A stretch of DNA of 64,000 bases from contig NC_081817.1 in assembly GCF_030704535.1 (NCBI RefSeq), positions 28,769,001 to 28,833,000 of the forward strand, read 5' to 3'. Within the stretch, counting starts at the first letter, position 1; every line of letters starts with the position of its first letter. Below are positions 47,700 to 59,816 of the stretch, piece by piece. The DNA comes from Vitis vinifera (taxonomy: Eukaryota; Streptophyta; Magnoliopsida; Vitales; Vitaceae). A program made the translations under genes and the position numbers. The notes beneath the pieces were generated by a model. It worked only from the letters and a program-made list of their open reading frames with translations. It made no database searches and was not told the DNA's origin.

Positions 47700-48552
47700 G
47701 ACTGTCTACTGCAAGAAGTAATGCATCTTGTACCTCTTCTGTTACAGCATTAGCAGAATCATCTTCATTCTTCTTCTTAGGACTTTTGCATTGCCTTTTA
47801 AAGTGACCTGTTTTCCCATAGTTCCAGCATTGTACTTGTTGGCCTGATTTAGATTTACTTCTATTCCTTTTAGAATTTCTAGATTTTGATCTACCCTGGT
47901 TTGAATTTCTGTCATTACCTCTGCCTTTTGTCTCAAGGTTTAGGGCAGAACCAGATCCTGAGGTTTCGCCTGCATCTCTTCGGCGAATCTCCTCAGCCAG
48001 AATTAAATCTCATATATCATTGTACTTGAGCTTTTCCTTTCCTATAGAATTGTTTACTGCCATCCTCATTGTCTCCCAACTGTTTGGCAAAGAAGCCAAG
48101 ACGATCAGAGCACGAATCTCTTCATCAAAATCAATTTCTACAGATGACAATTGATTTGTGATTGTATTAAATTCATTCAGATGTTATGCTACTGATGCAT
48201 TCTCTGCCATCTTCAAATTGAACAATTTCTTCATCAGATGCACCTTATTGTTTGCAGACGGCTTTTCATACATACCGGACAAAGCCTTCATCAGATTTGC
48301 TGTGGTCTTCTCCTTTACAACATTGTGTGCAACAGACCTAAATAGAGTTAACCTAATAACTCCTAGAACCTGTCTGTCAAGAAGCGCCCATTCCTCAGCC
48401 TTCATACTCTCAGGTTTTGTCCCCAAAAGAGGCAAATGCAATTTCCTCCCATAGAGATAATCTTCAATCTGCATCCTCCAATACGCAAAGTCAATGTCAT
48501 CAAACTTTTCTATTCCAGACGCCTTTCCTGCTTCCTCTGCCATTGCTCCCAC
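47700..48552 (-). pseudogene. Copia gag and protease, broken
   Basis: Gag starts at 48552 and is open to 48184, then hits an in-frame stop; a further stop follows near 48010. The zinc knuckle reads CWNYGKTGHFKRQC, in which the second Cys is Tyr. The protease site just downstream reads LDSRASFH, where the usual Asp-Ser-Gly has Arg instead of Gly. Both are loss-of-function type changes. Confidence 0.85.
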
Positions 48553-48569
48553 TCAAACTTAACCCTAGA

Positions 48570-48580
48570 CTCTGATACCA
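48570..48580 (-). other. Primer binding site of copia element
   Basis: TGGTATCAGAG on the minus strand, two bases inside the 5' LTR end; complementary to the 3' end of plant initiator Met tRNA. Confidence 0.85.
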
Positions 48581-48582
48581 GT

Positions 48583-48962
48583 TGTAGGGAATTAAACTAA
48601 ATCCCCAACCTGTGAGAAACAAAAAAAAAAAGAGAAAACACACGTCAAAGAAAAAACAATTACACGCACAAGACAGTATTTACGTGGTTCGACAATTTTC
48701 CCTACATCCACAGAGTTGCAGGGATATCACTATTATCAAGGAATAATACAGAGTACAACCACGACGGCTACAACATTTTCTCTCTATATATAACACGACA
48801 ACCACACCACACTAAAAAACCCTAATTACAAAAGGTGGTTCTACAATGGCCTAAACGGGCCCAATAGGCCTCAGTAAATCTTCCATTAAAAAACCATGCA
48901 ATATTATTCAGGTCGGGTCGTCAAACCGGATCAAACAAAACTAGGCTCCACAAAGCCTAAGA
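48583..48962 (-). repeat. 5' LTR of copia element (380 bp)
   Basis: On the minus strand it ends in CCCTACA just before the primer site. The other end matches the start of the 3' LTR at 44556, although its terminal TG appears mutated to TC. Confidence 0.8.
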
Positions 48963-48963
48963 G

Positions 48964-51900
48964 TTTGTGCATGAATTATGAAATAGTCTTACTTGCCGGA
49001 CGATACAGCAAGCGGGTTGAAGAAGCTAAGGGAGATAGAGTTGGAGAATCTGCGCGGAAATGGAAAGGGAGAACGCAAGACGTCTGATAAGATCTATGAT
49101 TACGACACTTACAATGACCTTTGGGATCCTGATGATAGTAAGGATCTTGCCCGTCCCATTCTTGGCGGACAGGATCATCCTTACCCTAGGAGATGCAGAA
49201 CCGGGCGTCCTAGTTCCAAGAAAGGTATGTAATGAGTGGTATTATTTATGTATTATGTTTTGCCCATTAATTTATTTGAAGTTTTGAGCTGATTGATGTA
49301 GACCCGTTGTCGGAGACGAGAAGCAGCAGTGTGTATGTGCCAAGGGATGAAGCATTTGAAGAAGTGAAGCAGATGACATTCTCGACGAAGACGCTGAAAT
49401 CAGTGCTGCACGCGCTGCTACCTCAGGTGGAGATCATGCTGCTGGATCCACACCTTGTATTTCCCTACTTCACTGCCATAGACTTACTGTTTCAAGGAGT
49501 CCCTTTGCCCAAGAGCAAGAACTTCTTTCAGTCAATCATCCCAAGACTAGTGAAGACCATAGCTGAAGGAGAAGGAGATATTTTGCTCTTTGAAACCCCT
49601 GCAATGATCGACAGTATGCCTGATCTCTTCCTTGCTTCCTCTTCTCTTCTTGAGATGGATCGAGTCGTTGATGAATCAGTGTTCTTCTGTTGCAGGAGAT
49701 AAATTTGCTTGGTTTAGGGATGAGGAGTTTTCTAGGTAGACTCTTGCTGGTCTCAACCCGTATAGCCTTCAGTTGGTTTCAGTATGTTCATTCTGTCAAA
49801 CGCATGAGTAATGTAGTAGGAGATAAGAGTCCAAACAATCCATTTTTTCCAATCAGTTTACATGAATTCAAGCCTATGGTCCATGCCTTCTCCTGCAGGA
49901 GTGGCCCTTGAAGAGTAAACTGGATCCTGGGATCTATGGTCCTCCAGAATCATTGATCACAGCAAAACTGATCGAGAGAGAGATCAAAGGGGTCATGACT
50001 ATTGATGAGGTAACGCCCATTCTACTCCCTTGTAAGCTTGTTTAGTTGGACCCCATTTTGCGTTTAACTCGGTTTTTGGGCTTTGTATGACTAAGATCTT
50101 AAGGGGGTTTGAAGAACTGGTTCTGTTGTTGTGTGTCACTGCAGGCCTTGAAACAGAAGAAGATGTTCATATTGGATTATCACGACCTTCTCTTACCTTA
50201 TGTGAACAAAGTGAGGGAGATTGAAGGCACTACATTGTATGGATCTCGAACTCTGTTCTTCCTAACCATGGATGGCACATTGAGGCCTCTTGCAATCGAG
50301 CTAACTAGGCCGCCAGTTGGTGACAAGCTGCAGTGGAAGCAAGTGTTCACACCAGGCTGGGATGGCACAAGTTGCTGGCTATGGAGGCTGGCTAAAGCTC
50401 ATGTTTGTGCTCATGACTCTGGTTATCACCAGCTTGTTCACTGGTAAAATGATTTGAGACTCTGCTCATTGTCTATAAACCGGGCTTTTACCAATTCAAC
50501 AATCAGAACAAGCTGAAACCACATGGTTGGGATTGTATTTTTTGCAGGCTAAGGACTCACTGTTGTACTGAGCCATACATCATTGCAGCTAACCGGCAAC
50601 TAAGCGCTATGCACCCAATCTATAGACTCCTGCATCCTCATTTCAGGTACACAATGGAGATCAATGCTCTTGCTCAGGAAAGCCTCATAAATGCAGGTGG
50701 AATCATTGAGAGCTGCTTCTCGCCAGGCAAGTATGCCATTGAGCTCAGTTCTGCTGCCTATGACCGGCTCTAGAGATTTGACATTGAAGCTTTGCCTGCT
50801 GACCTGATCCGAAGGCATAGGAGACAGTTTCAACGATATGATAAAAGATATTGTACTCTATATGGTTACCTCTGAATCAGAATTTGTCGTTTTCTTTCAG
50901 AGGAATGGCAGTTGATCCAACAGCTGAGCATGGGCTGAAGCTCACCATGAAGGATTACCCTTTTGCCAACGACGGTCTAGTCCTTTGGGATGCCATCAAG
51001 CAGTGGGTTAGGGACTATGTGAACCATTACTACCCAGACCCAAGCCTGGTTGAGTCTGATAAGGAGCTACAAGGTTGGTGGACAGAAGTTCGAACCAAAG
51101 GGCATGCAGACAAGAAGGATGAGCCATGGTGGCCTGTCATGAAAACCCCAGAAGATCTAATCCATGTTTTAACAACCATAATCTGGGTTACAGCAGGGCA
51201 CCATGCAGCCGTGAACTTCGGTCAATATGTATATGCCGGGTACTTTCCTAATCGGCCCACAATAGCTCGAACCAACATGCCAACTGAGAACCCATCAGAT
51301 GAGGAGTTCAAGAACTTTCTGCATAAGCCAGAAATTGCCTTGTTAAAGTGCTTCCCTTCACAGATTCAAGCAACAAAAGTGATGGCAGTTTTGGATGTTC
51401 TGTCGAGTCATTCACCAGATGAGGAGTACCTCGGTGACCAGATGGAGCCATCCTGGACGGAAAACCCAATCATAAAGGCTGCATTTGAACGGTTCAATGG
51501 CAGATTGAAGGAGCTTGAGGGGATCATTGATGGGAGGAACACCAATTTGAACCTGAAGAACAGAACTGGAGCCGGGGTTGTTCCATATGAACTCTTGAAG
51601 CCATTCTCAAAACCAGGGGTCACAGGAATGGGAGTTCCTAATAGCATCTCTATCTAAATTATGATGCTACACTGCATCGTAAAATAGCTAATATAAATAA
51701 GCATATCTAGATTCCATGTCTCGAGAACTTCCAACATTCTTACCATGTCTTTTGCCTCAATGGAAGGTAGTTTGTCGAATCTTATGAAATCTAATTTATT
51801 TACTTACAAATGTTCAACAAGTTATGCCATGTCTGAAACAGAAACTAAACCTGGGAAAAAACTGAAACAGGGCATTTAGACAACAAAGGGAAAGAAGTAC

Positions 51901-52363
51901 AAAAACAAGAAAAATCCATGCATATAGAGTGAACATGCCTAAAGAACAAATAAATAAATCTTACCTCTCATGCCAGTTCCTGATTCAAGTTCCTGATGGC
52001 CTTGTAGGGGTTCAGGGGTGGAACATGAATGGGAAAGCCTAGAATTAGATGGGGTTAGCATTGAAAAATGCAGAGAACAGGGGGAAAAGTACTGATAACA
52101 GGTGGGATGGAAGTGGTCGCAGCTAGATTTTCAGGTAATTTTCTCTTCTTCCCCTGACATTTTAGCATTCAAGGAAGCAAACACAACATACCTGAAACTA
52201 CAGCAAAAGCATGTGCTTCCCACTAGTTTCTGGGCTGTACAATACCTGTTTTCCACTCAACTCAAACCGATTTCTGCACATTTCAATGTGCATACCTCCG
52301 TACTTGAGAAGCTGAGCTGGATGCAAGATGAAAAATTCTTGGGGATATACTAATATTCATGGG
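48964..52363 (+). repeat. Segment duplicated from LOX locus (copy B)
   Basis: Homologous to 27629-31012 over LOX intron 2 end, exons 3-9, all introns between, and about 700 bases of 3' flank. It ends near GGGGATATACTAA.ATTCATGGGAGTC. Up to 52932 nothing else is recognisable. Confidence 0.9.
48987..51657 (+). pseudogene. 5'-truncated lipoxygenase pseudogene
   Basis: Corresponds to exons 3-9 of the intact LOX: 48987-49224, 49302-49613, 49696-49781, 49899-50009, 50145-50443, 50548-50814, 50901-51657. Exons 1-2 (transit peptide and most of the PLAT domain) are missing. Defects: TAG at 49737-49739 (CAG in the intact copy); TAG at 50771-50773 (TGG in the intact copy); the donor after 50814 is GC instead of GT; one codon is lost between the two iron-ligand histidines (YHQLVHW), which alters their spacing. 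Other changes are in-frame 3-base deletions in exons 4 and 9. Exon 9 is almost unchanged and still encodes [10 protein letters not shown] and NSISI. Confidence 0.95.
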
Positions 52364-52932
52364 AGTCTTGTTTGAGACAATACATCTTCAAGAAAAAAGT
52401 GAAAAATTGGAACTCGTATACACTTTTAACGGTTCTTGTTCTAGGTACTACAATGAAATAACTCGTAAAATAAAACAAAGTTGTGAACCCAATGTTATTG
52501 AATTTCAATAGAATACTTTCATGTACAACTATACATGTATTGGCCTGTGAAACAGGGATGCAGTACAAAAGAATGAAGCAGAACACAAATATATCTATCC
52601 TCAACACCCCCAGCCCTAAGTAAAGAATAAAAAAAAATATGTCATAAGACATGCGTGATTGATTTCACTTGACATGCATACAAGGATAAGCACAATTACT
52701 ATATGTATATGCAAGTATGAATATCAGAGTGTACTTGCAGAGAGAAATGCCGTCCAAAACTGCCCTTCCAAGGTGGCATTCTTCTTCCTTAGAAGCATCA
52801 TCAGCCTGAAAAAGATGAGCAACTGTTGTGTTCTCAAGGGACCCTGGATTCAGGGGCATGTTGAAGAGATTTCATCAGTCCAATGATGATATCTATCGTG
52901 GTATGATCATGTGGGAAGCTGTAGCAATTATC

Positions 52933-53934
52933 TCATAACATGGAATGTGTGCTTGAAGTACTATTACACATGCACTCAGGGACAGGGTACTTTGTAACAT
53001 CCCTTCCAGCTTTGGTAGCCCTGAGCTCTGGCTGACCGAAGGAATCGCGGTGCAGTTCCATTATAACCCTGTTGAACTCTGCTTCAGGGAGAGGAGAGTT
53101 CAGAAAGTAAGGAATCATCTGTCTTTTATTCGGGGTAATATACTTCTTGTGACCTGCATAAGCCCGATGTCCCTGCATCAACAACAAATTTTAGTCAGTA
53201 GGAGTAGTAGCTTAAATTCTTCTCTTGTCTTCTAAAATGGCAGCGTTATACGATTATATATGCTCCATGTTCTTCTCAAGAAGGTATTGAAAGAACAAAT
53301 ATGTTTTTGGTTGATCAGGTTGGGTGTTTTTGGCAAGTTTTATTTTTCCTTTTTGGCTTTTCCATACCTGTGAATTATCAACTTCAACTTCAATTGATAG
53401 ATTAGCAACAAATATGTTGGAGCTGAAAATGATGGTTCTCATGAAGGTATTGAAATCACGTTGGATCTTTTTGGCAAGTTTTCTTTTTCCCTCTTGATCT
53501 TTCCATATTTGTGAATTATTAACTTTAACCACAATCTATAAATTAGTGACAAATAAGTTGGAGCTGAAAATAATGGTGATGGCATCAATACCTGAATTGC
53601 ATGGCCCATGTTTCCCCCATGAGACGGTATGAAAACATCACTCTTCTCACAAACAATATAGTCAATGGCAGCCATGAAGGAGGCTTTCTTTGAAAATGGC
53701 TCTAGTTCACCAGGCAAGGCAAGGTCCTCCTTATTGTAGAAATTAGGAAACTCTCGGGTTAATGGCAGCAAAGCTTCTTCCCCACCGAATGGTTGCCCTC
53801 CAGCCCAGTATATCCTTGCACTTTTTGGAGCTCCAAGAGCTTTAAGCAGCCTAAAACATACAACATATGAATCCAAACAAACATTTCAGTCTACTACAAA
53901 ACTATAAACAAAAAACCAAAGCACTTGGTAGGGC

Positions 53935-53967
<33 letters not shown>

Positions 53968-56382
53968 TCAGAGAATTGAGTTAAAATTCTGACCTTGTAA
54001 CCTCCAAGGCGTTTAAGGGGCAGAGGCCTGCAAGCTTTCTTTCATGGTAAGTCATGTTTGATCTAGCAGTTAGGAGCTCGGGTCTTAGTTTCCTCTCATT
54101 GTTTATTATCTCATCATACTGAGAGCTCAAACCAGGAAGACAACCTGTTCTCACCCATACATCCTTTTCCATTCGTAGATGAAGGGCAAGGTAAGGTCCT
54201 TTGCTCCTCATCCTCTCTGCCATTTTGTTACCGAGTTCCAAAATTGGCTGCGAGAACCTCAATGCATGAAAAGCCACCTACAATCAAGCAAGATGAGGTA
54301 AAGAACAAGAACAAAATCAGGAAAATATAGAAGGGAAGAACACTGCTTGCTAGGATAAAGCTAGACTCTCATGAATTATTTGAGAAATATTTGCAATAAA
54401 CAGGAAATTCCTTATGATGATAAGGGATTGTTGTATAAAATCTAAGACATTTTCAAAATTCCAGAAAATATTCTGTGCTCATCCCAATTATGAAGTTCTT
54501 TGGCTCTGCAAGCCCTAGGTTCTCCCAATGGAAAGGCGTGAATATCAAACAAAATTGAACATCAAAACTAAAATGAAACCCCACAAATACCTTGCATCGA
54601 AGCTTCTGAAGATCAGAAGGGAGATCCTTAGAAAGCCTTGAATCCAACCCACGTAGAAGCAAAACCCCTTCCCTCCTAAGCTGCAGAAACCAACAGAAAA
54701 TAACATCACCATAACTTCTAAATGAATAAAAATATTTCTATTTTAAGCAGCAGCAAAATCTTTTACTGATGGAAACTTTGACTGGAAAATTTCTAGGAAA
54801 ATTATTCCTCTGAAAAGGACAATCCATCCACCAGCTACAAACATTTACTAACTACAAGAATTTAACCAATGACTGAAACAGACAGCCCATAAGCTGATCA
54901 AGTCCATTACAAAAATAGAACCATTTCAACAGCTCAAACTCTTAACTGTCCCCCCATATTACTGAAACTGAAAATTCAGTAAAACATGGATGGCGGCTTG
55001 AGACTTGACCAATTCGATGTTTCCCTAACTACCAGAATACAACATTTCTAGAGCTCAAAATATACCTGGGGCAACAACGCCAACAAGGCCCACAACAAAG
55101 CTCAGCCTCTATGATACCAATATTGAATTGTGGGCCATTTATGCCTAATCACAAACTAACACCATTAAGGACCTCTTGTCTGCTCTCCTACATTTTCTGC
55201 TTTACTTACTATATCAACGGTTCACATGAAAATCATCCACGAAGAAACCAAAGTGGATACTTCAAAGGAGAAAAGGAAAAGGAAGCAATGGCCCTTACCC
55301 TTTTGAGGTACCGTGCACGGATCCATTGAGGAGAGACATGAAGTGGCGTTCTCTTCTCCTCTACCGGCCTTGACATCAGATGCGTGGACGGCAATGATGA
55401 AACTATTCTCACATCATTGGCCAGAACTCTCTTGAAATGCTCCATATCAAATATATCAGAAAATTCACTACAACCCAAACAACAAAAGAACAAAAGGGGA
55501 AAAACCAAATAAGCAATCACATCTATGAAACAGTCAAAGAACTGAACAGAGTTAATTGAGATTAGCTATAATGCAAAAATGGGCATTTTGTGGATTGAAC
55601 CACAATGAAATAATTGGATTCATTGAGCCAAAATGACAAACAATCATGAAACTAAACCAAAAAATGGTACTAACTATGAAGGCATTGAAAACGGGTGTTT
55701 GATAAATTGAATCAAAATGGTAATAGATGCTTGAATCAAACAAACTTAAAATTATGGTTGAAAGAAAAAAAAATCAAAGGAAAGATGTGCTGTTCAGTGT
55801 TCTTCTTCTTTACCTTTCATCACCCCAAATGACGTTGACTTGCAGGATGGGAACAACCAGAGCAGCGCCGAGAATTCTGGCAATCACAACGGCGTCAACT
55901 ATCTGATTCCTCTGCTGATTCATCCCACCTGAGACTACCACCATCAAATACTTGGTCCTGTCCTCCACAATCTCCAGGCTCGTCTTCTTATACTCTTTGC
56001 TGAACTCCAAACACGGTCTGTACCCCAACCCATCAGGCTGCTCCCAGAACTCACTCTTTTCCCCATCTTCCTTAACACCCAGATGAGAACTCAACGACCC
56101 AGCAGAGACTATCCCCTGGGACTGGGTAATACCACAAGGGTTTGGCGAGAAGGGGATCAAAGGCTCGAGATTGAACCCCATTTTCAGCATGGCTATGAAG
56201 CCAAAAAGAAAGAAAGCAAGGAACCAGAGCCTTGGGTTCTTGAACAAGAAAGAAAAGAACTTGCTTGAGCTCCTGGAGGACTTCTTGGGGGAGACAAGCA
56301 GAGACTGAAGGGAGGAAGAAGAAAGAGAGTTGATTATTTGTGAAGGCACAGAGATGTAAGAGACTTTCTTTGATTTAGCCAT
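52933..56382 (-). CDS. GDP-fucose protein O-fucosyltransferase family protein, complete
   Basis: Six exons in transcription order: 56382-55814, 55467-55299, 54680-54591, 54277-53994, 53850-53592, 53172-52933; 536 aa; all introns GT-AG and phases agree. Plant members of this family (OFT, formerly DUF246) are Golgi type II membrane proteins that transfer or are presumed to transfer fucose; the acceptor here is unknown. Features: cytosolic Ser/Lys-rich N-terminus (1-50), one membrane anchor (about 51-67, LWFLAFFLFGFIAMLKM), donor-binding SGGMNQQRNQIVDAVVIARI (151-170), ALHLRMEKDVW in exon 4, IYWAGGQPFGGEE and FIPSHGGNMGHAIQGHRAY in exons 5-6. The start is the first ATG, with stops upstream. The paralog is not identified. 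The frame is intact. Confidence 0.93.
53281..53580. repeat. 163-bp tandem duplication in OFT intron 5
   Basis: AAGGTATTGAAA at 53281 and 53444 opens two similar units with TTTTTGGCAAGTTTT, CCATA..TGTGAATTAT and GTTGGAGCTGAAAATGATGG-like phrases. It is intronic and non-coding. Confidence 0.8.
53935..53968. repeat. Compound (TA)n(CA)n microsatellite in OFT intron 4
   Basis: About 11 TA units followed by about five CA units, close to the donor of exon 4. Confidence 0.9.
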
Positions 56383-56620
56383 TGTAAGATAGAAAACAGA
56401 GGCTCTTGCTCAGTTGGTTTCTCCAGAGCTGGGAGAGAGAGGTTTTAGAGAGAGAGAAAATGGGGTTCAGAGGTCAGAGTAGGCCGCGGGAACACGAAAA
56501 CCGAGCCAATACGCGTTGGGAAGAAGAAGAAAAAAGAGAGATAGAGGAAGCAGGGGGGGCAGAGACAGAGGTGTCTCTTCTGGACCGTTTTGGGTTTGGG
56601 TTTTGGGTTTTGAAAAGTGG

Positions 56621-56640
56621 GTTTATATATATATATTTAA
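56621..56640 (-). promoter_or_regulatory. Possible TATA region of OFT gene
   Basis: TATATATATATAAAC on the minus strand, about 240 bases upstream of the ATG. It is the only TATA-like run in the nearby leader, which otherwise is GA-rich. Confidence 0.4.
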
Positions 56641-57211
56641 ATGGGAATTTTCTGTTTTTAATTTTTTTTTAATTTGTAATTTATTTTTTTATGTAATAAT
56701 TTAGATAAAAAATAATTTTTCCTTAAATATTACGTGGGAAGTAGATTAAATATTAAAATTATTTTTTTAATAAAAATATTTTCAAAATATAATTTTCAAA
56801 TAAAAAAAAATTAACAACACAACAAATATGGTTATTTTTATTTTTAATTTTTTAAAATATAAATAAAGAAAATGGTAAAATGGATAAAAAAAAATTATTA
56901 AAATTTTTAATTTTTAAAATTTAATATTATTTAAATAATAAAATAAATAAATGGAATATCCAAAACTATGTGTGTGGGAATATATATATATATATATAAC
57001 AAGGGTGATTTGGTGAAAATCTAGAATTTAAAAATGAGTGTGAGAAATGAGGGGGACAAAACGTTGTCGTTTTTTGGAGGACGCCAGCTGTGAGCAAACA
57101 AATGGAAGAGAAAGGAATCATGTGACCTGCCGCCATTACCAGACAGGCTGGTCAGATGCCTTCTACATCTTCCACCCAATTACTATAAAGCTCCACTCCT
57201 CTTTTCTTTTG

Positions 57212-57490
57212 CCAGCTGGCGTCCACTCTCTCTCCACGCTGGCAAATTTGGCCGCGTGGCAATAGTGGCCCCACCTATGCCTCATGCCACGTTGGTCATC
57301 CTTGTTCGGCTGCTATGCGTATGGCCCTGACCTTCCACGGTTCCACCCAATATACTCGTTTTTTCGGCTGGCGCCACTCCCAATCCACGCTGGCTTTTTC
57401 GCCACGTGTCAGTCTTAACCCACCAAACCCTCATGCCACGTTGTTCATTCTTCTTTGGTTGCTATAATTATTGCGCTGACGTGGACCCCT
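57212..57490. repeat. GC-rich diverged tandem duplication upstream of OFT gene
   Basis: Two units about 149 bp apart share CCACGCTGGC, GCC(G/A)CGTG and TCATGCCACGTTG, each ending near GCTGAC or CCTGAC. The second unit contains GCCACGTGTC with a perfect CACGTG G-box near 57402. It stands out from AT-rich DNA on both sides (57040-57560). Confidence 0.7.
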
Positions 57491-57696
57491 CAGAAAGTGT
57501 CTTGTCCCCAACCCCCCCAGCCACATGTTGATTAGGTCTTTCTATTTTGGTTGAAGAATCCTATTTTCCATATTTATTAATTTCTCTTCTTTTTTTTTCG
57601 ATAGTTACATTCATGGTAGCGTGTATTTAAAATTTTATAATATTGAAAATGATGTGTTATTAAAATACAAAAATATTATAATGGTGAGTAAGCTTA

Positions 57697-57700
<4 letters not shown>

Positions 57701-57739
<39 letters not shown>
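57701..57739. repeat. (TA)n microsatellite
   Basis: About 19 TA units. Apart from the features listed, 57560-64000 is AT-rich with A and T runs and no gene that I can support. Confidence 0.9.
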
Positions 57740-57742
<3 letters not shown>

Positions 57743-59474
57743 CAATATTCACGATAACAATTTGTTCAACTAATTTGATAAGATTGATGTATATATTTAC
57801 TATTACTATTTATTCAACTAATTTGATAAGATTAATTTGATAAGATTGATGTATATATTTATTATTACTATTTATGATATTAAATTAAGAAAGGACAATA
57901 TATTTACTATACTAATATATAAAAATTTTGTAAATATTTATCAAAAATACAAAATATTCTAATTCTGAGTTGGTTTATTCATATGGATTTGTCCACAAAA
58001 ACTAATTTTCCTCTTTTTTTAAAAAAAAAAAATTGAAGAGTAACTCATTTTATATATAAATATTCTTCAATATTTTGATTATTTACATTCATATTTTAAA
58101 GGAAGAAATTATTTTTGTAAGAAAAATATTAAGGTATTTTTGTCAAAAATAAATATTTTTTAGAGTGAAAAAAGTAGAGAATTAGTTTTACAAATTAGGG
58201 ATAATTTTATTCTTTTTAATTAAATAACCTCTAAATAAAGAGAGAAATAACCTTTTTTTTTTTTCTCTTGAAAGAAATAAAACTTAGGATTATTATTATT
58301 AATTTTTAATTATTTATCACCATTCAAAGTGAGCGGTGGGGTATTTTCATTTTCTCTTCTTATCTTACATTATTATAAAAATATTAGAGCTTGTTTGAAC
58401 ATATGTTTCAAAATTTTGTTTTTAAAAATTGTTTTTAAAAACAAGTTTCAAAAACATGGTTAAATAAGTCAATGTTTTTCTTTTATTTTTAAAATTTGTT
58501 AAAACAACATCTACTTATTCTCTATTTCATTTTGCTTTTAAAAATTGATTTGGAAAAACAACGGTCAAACAATGTTAAAAAAATTTTAAAATAATATTTT
58601 GTTTTTAAAAACATAAAATTATTTTTAAATTATACAGTCAAACAGACTCTTAATTTTCTTACCTTATCTCAATAATTCCTTACTTTTGACCAATATTTTA
58701 AATAACAAAATTGTGATTAAAAAAAAAAAAAAAAGGCAACTATTGCACCACAAAAATTGTCTTTGATTCAAAAACCCCTTTAAGAAAAATCATTCAAACA
58801 TGTGGTAGAAATTTTATGAGTAAATACAAATTGTGGATATGACTTTGTGAGAGTATTGGGTTATCTTTCATGATACAATGGCAATGAATGTGCACCATAA
58901 AAATAATTCTTGAAGTCAAAAAGTCTTTTGAGAAAAATTATTCAAATGCATAATGATGCTCTTATTGAATTGAAAATTTGGAAAAGGGGGTTTGATTTTT
59001 CATAAGTCAATCCAAAATGGGAATATGAGTTATCATACACTAACATATCTCCCATGATTCAACAACATCCACACAATACCATTAAAAAAAAAATTCTTAT
59101 AGTCAACTAGGCTTTTATAAAACATAAAATTGTGACTTTAAAAAATTCAGGAAATTTTGATTTTATCAAGCTTTTAAAAAGAGAGGGTTTTTATTTTTTA
59201 TTTTAAAAAAATATTTAATAATTAAAAAAAAAAAAAAAAAACTAGATCCAAACAAAAGTATCTAGTTATTTTTAATATTGGGAAAAGCTGATAGCATTGC
59301 TAGAGCATGAGACAATACCATCAACCTCACCATAAGAAAAGACCAAATTCAATTTTCATTTTCAAAGACAATCACATTTTTTTTTTTTTAAATTGAACTT
59401 TAAAAAAAAAAGGTTTTTGATTTTGAACGAGCTGAGCTAGACAAAGACTAAAACTTCGAAAGACCAATAATTAG

Positions 59475-59816
59475 TGGGTGTTTGATAAACCAACTTAATA
59501 ATTTAAAATGATTTAATAACTAAATTTAAGTCATTAAATGAATTAAGTATATTTAATAAAATAATTTAATGATATGATTTAAAACAACAAATAGTTTAAA
59601 ATGATAAGTAAAAAAATTAACTTATTTTTAAGTCTATATTTTTATTTTATCATTTTATCTTTATTTATCCAAATCATCTTCATCATTTTTTTATTATTTC
59701 ACTACCTTCATGGTTACTCAACCATTTGACCTTTACCTTAATTATAATTTATGAGGATAAATATATTAATTTGATAATTTAAAATAATTTTTAAATTAAA
59801 TATTATTAAACAACCC
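59475..59816. mobile_element. Possible MITE
   Basis: GGGTGTTTGATAAACC at the left and, inverted, GGGTTGTTTAATAATA at the right enclose about 340 bp of AT-rich, partly self-complementary DNA. Flanking 8-mers agree only partly, so the class (possibly hAT) is unsure. Confidence 0.35.

Larger units (their letters stand above)
44478..48962 (-). mobile_element. Degenerate Ty1/copia retrotransposon
   Basis: Minus-strand element. The full 5' LTR is at 48583-48962, followed by a primer site complementary to initiator Met tRNA (48570-48580), then gag, protease, integrase and RT/RNase H regions, a polypurine tract (44557-44568), and only about 79 bp of the 3' LTR (44478-44556). The domain order protease, integrase, RT, RNase H defines copia. 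Stops and frameshifts interrupt the reading frame, so it is dead. The right LTR end abuts LOX intron 2 sequence. The left end is cut off and borders unrelated AT-rich DNA. Confidence 0.93.

Noticed and set aside
48987-51657. Second functional lipoxygenase
   Set aside because: It has no start or transit region, two in-frame TAG codons, a weak GC donor and lost iron-ligand spacing. The GC donor alone would not exclude splicing, since some introns use GC.
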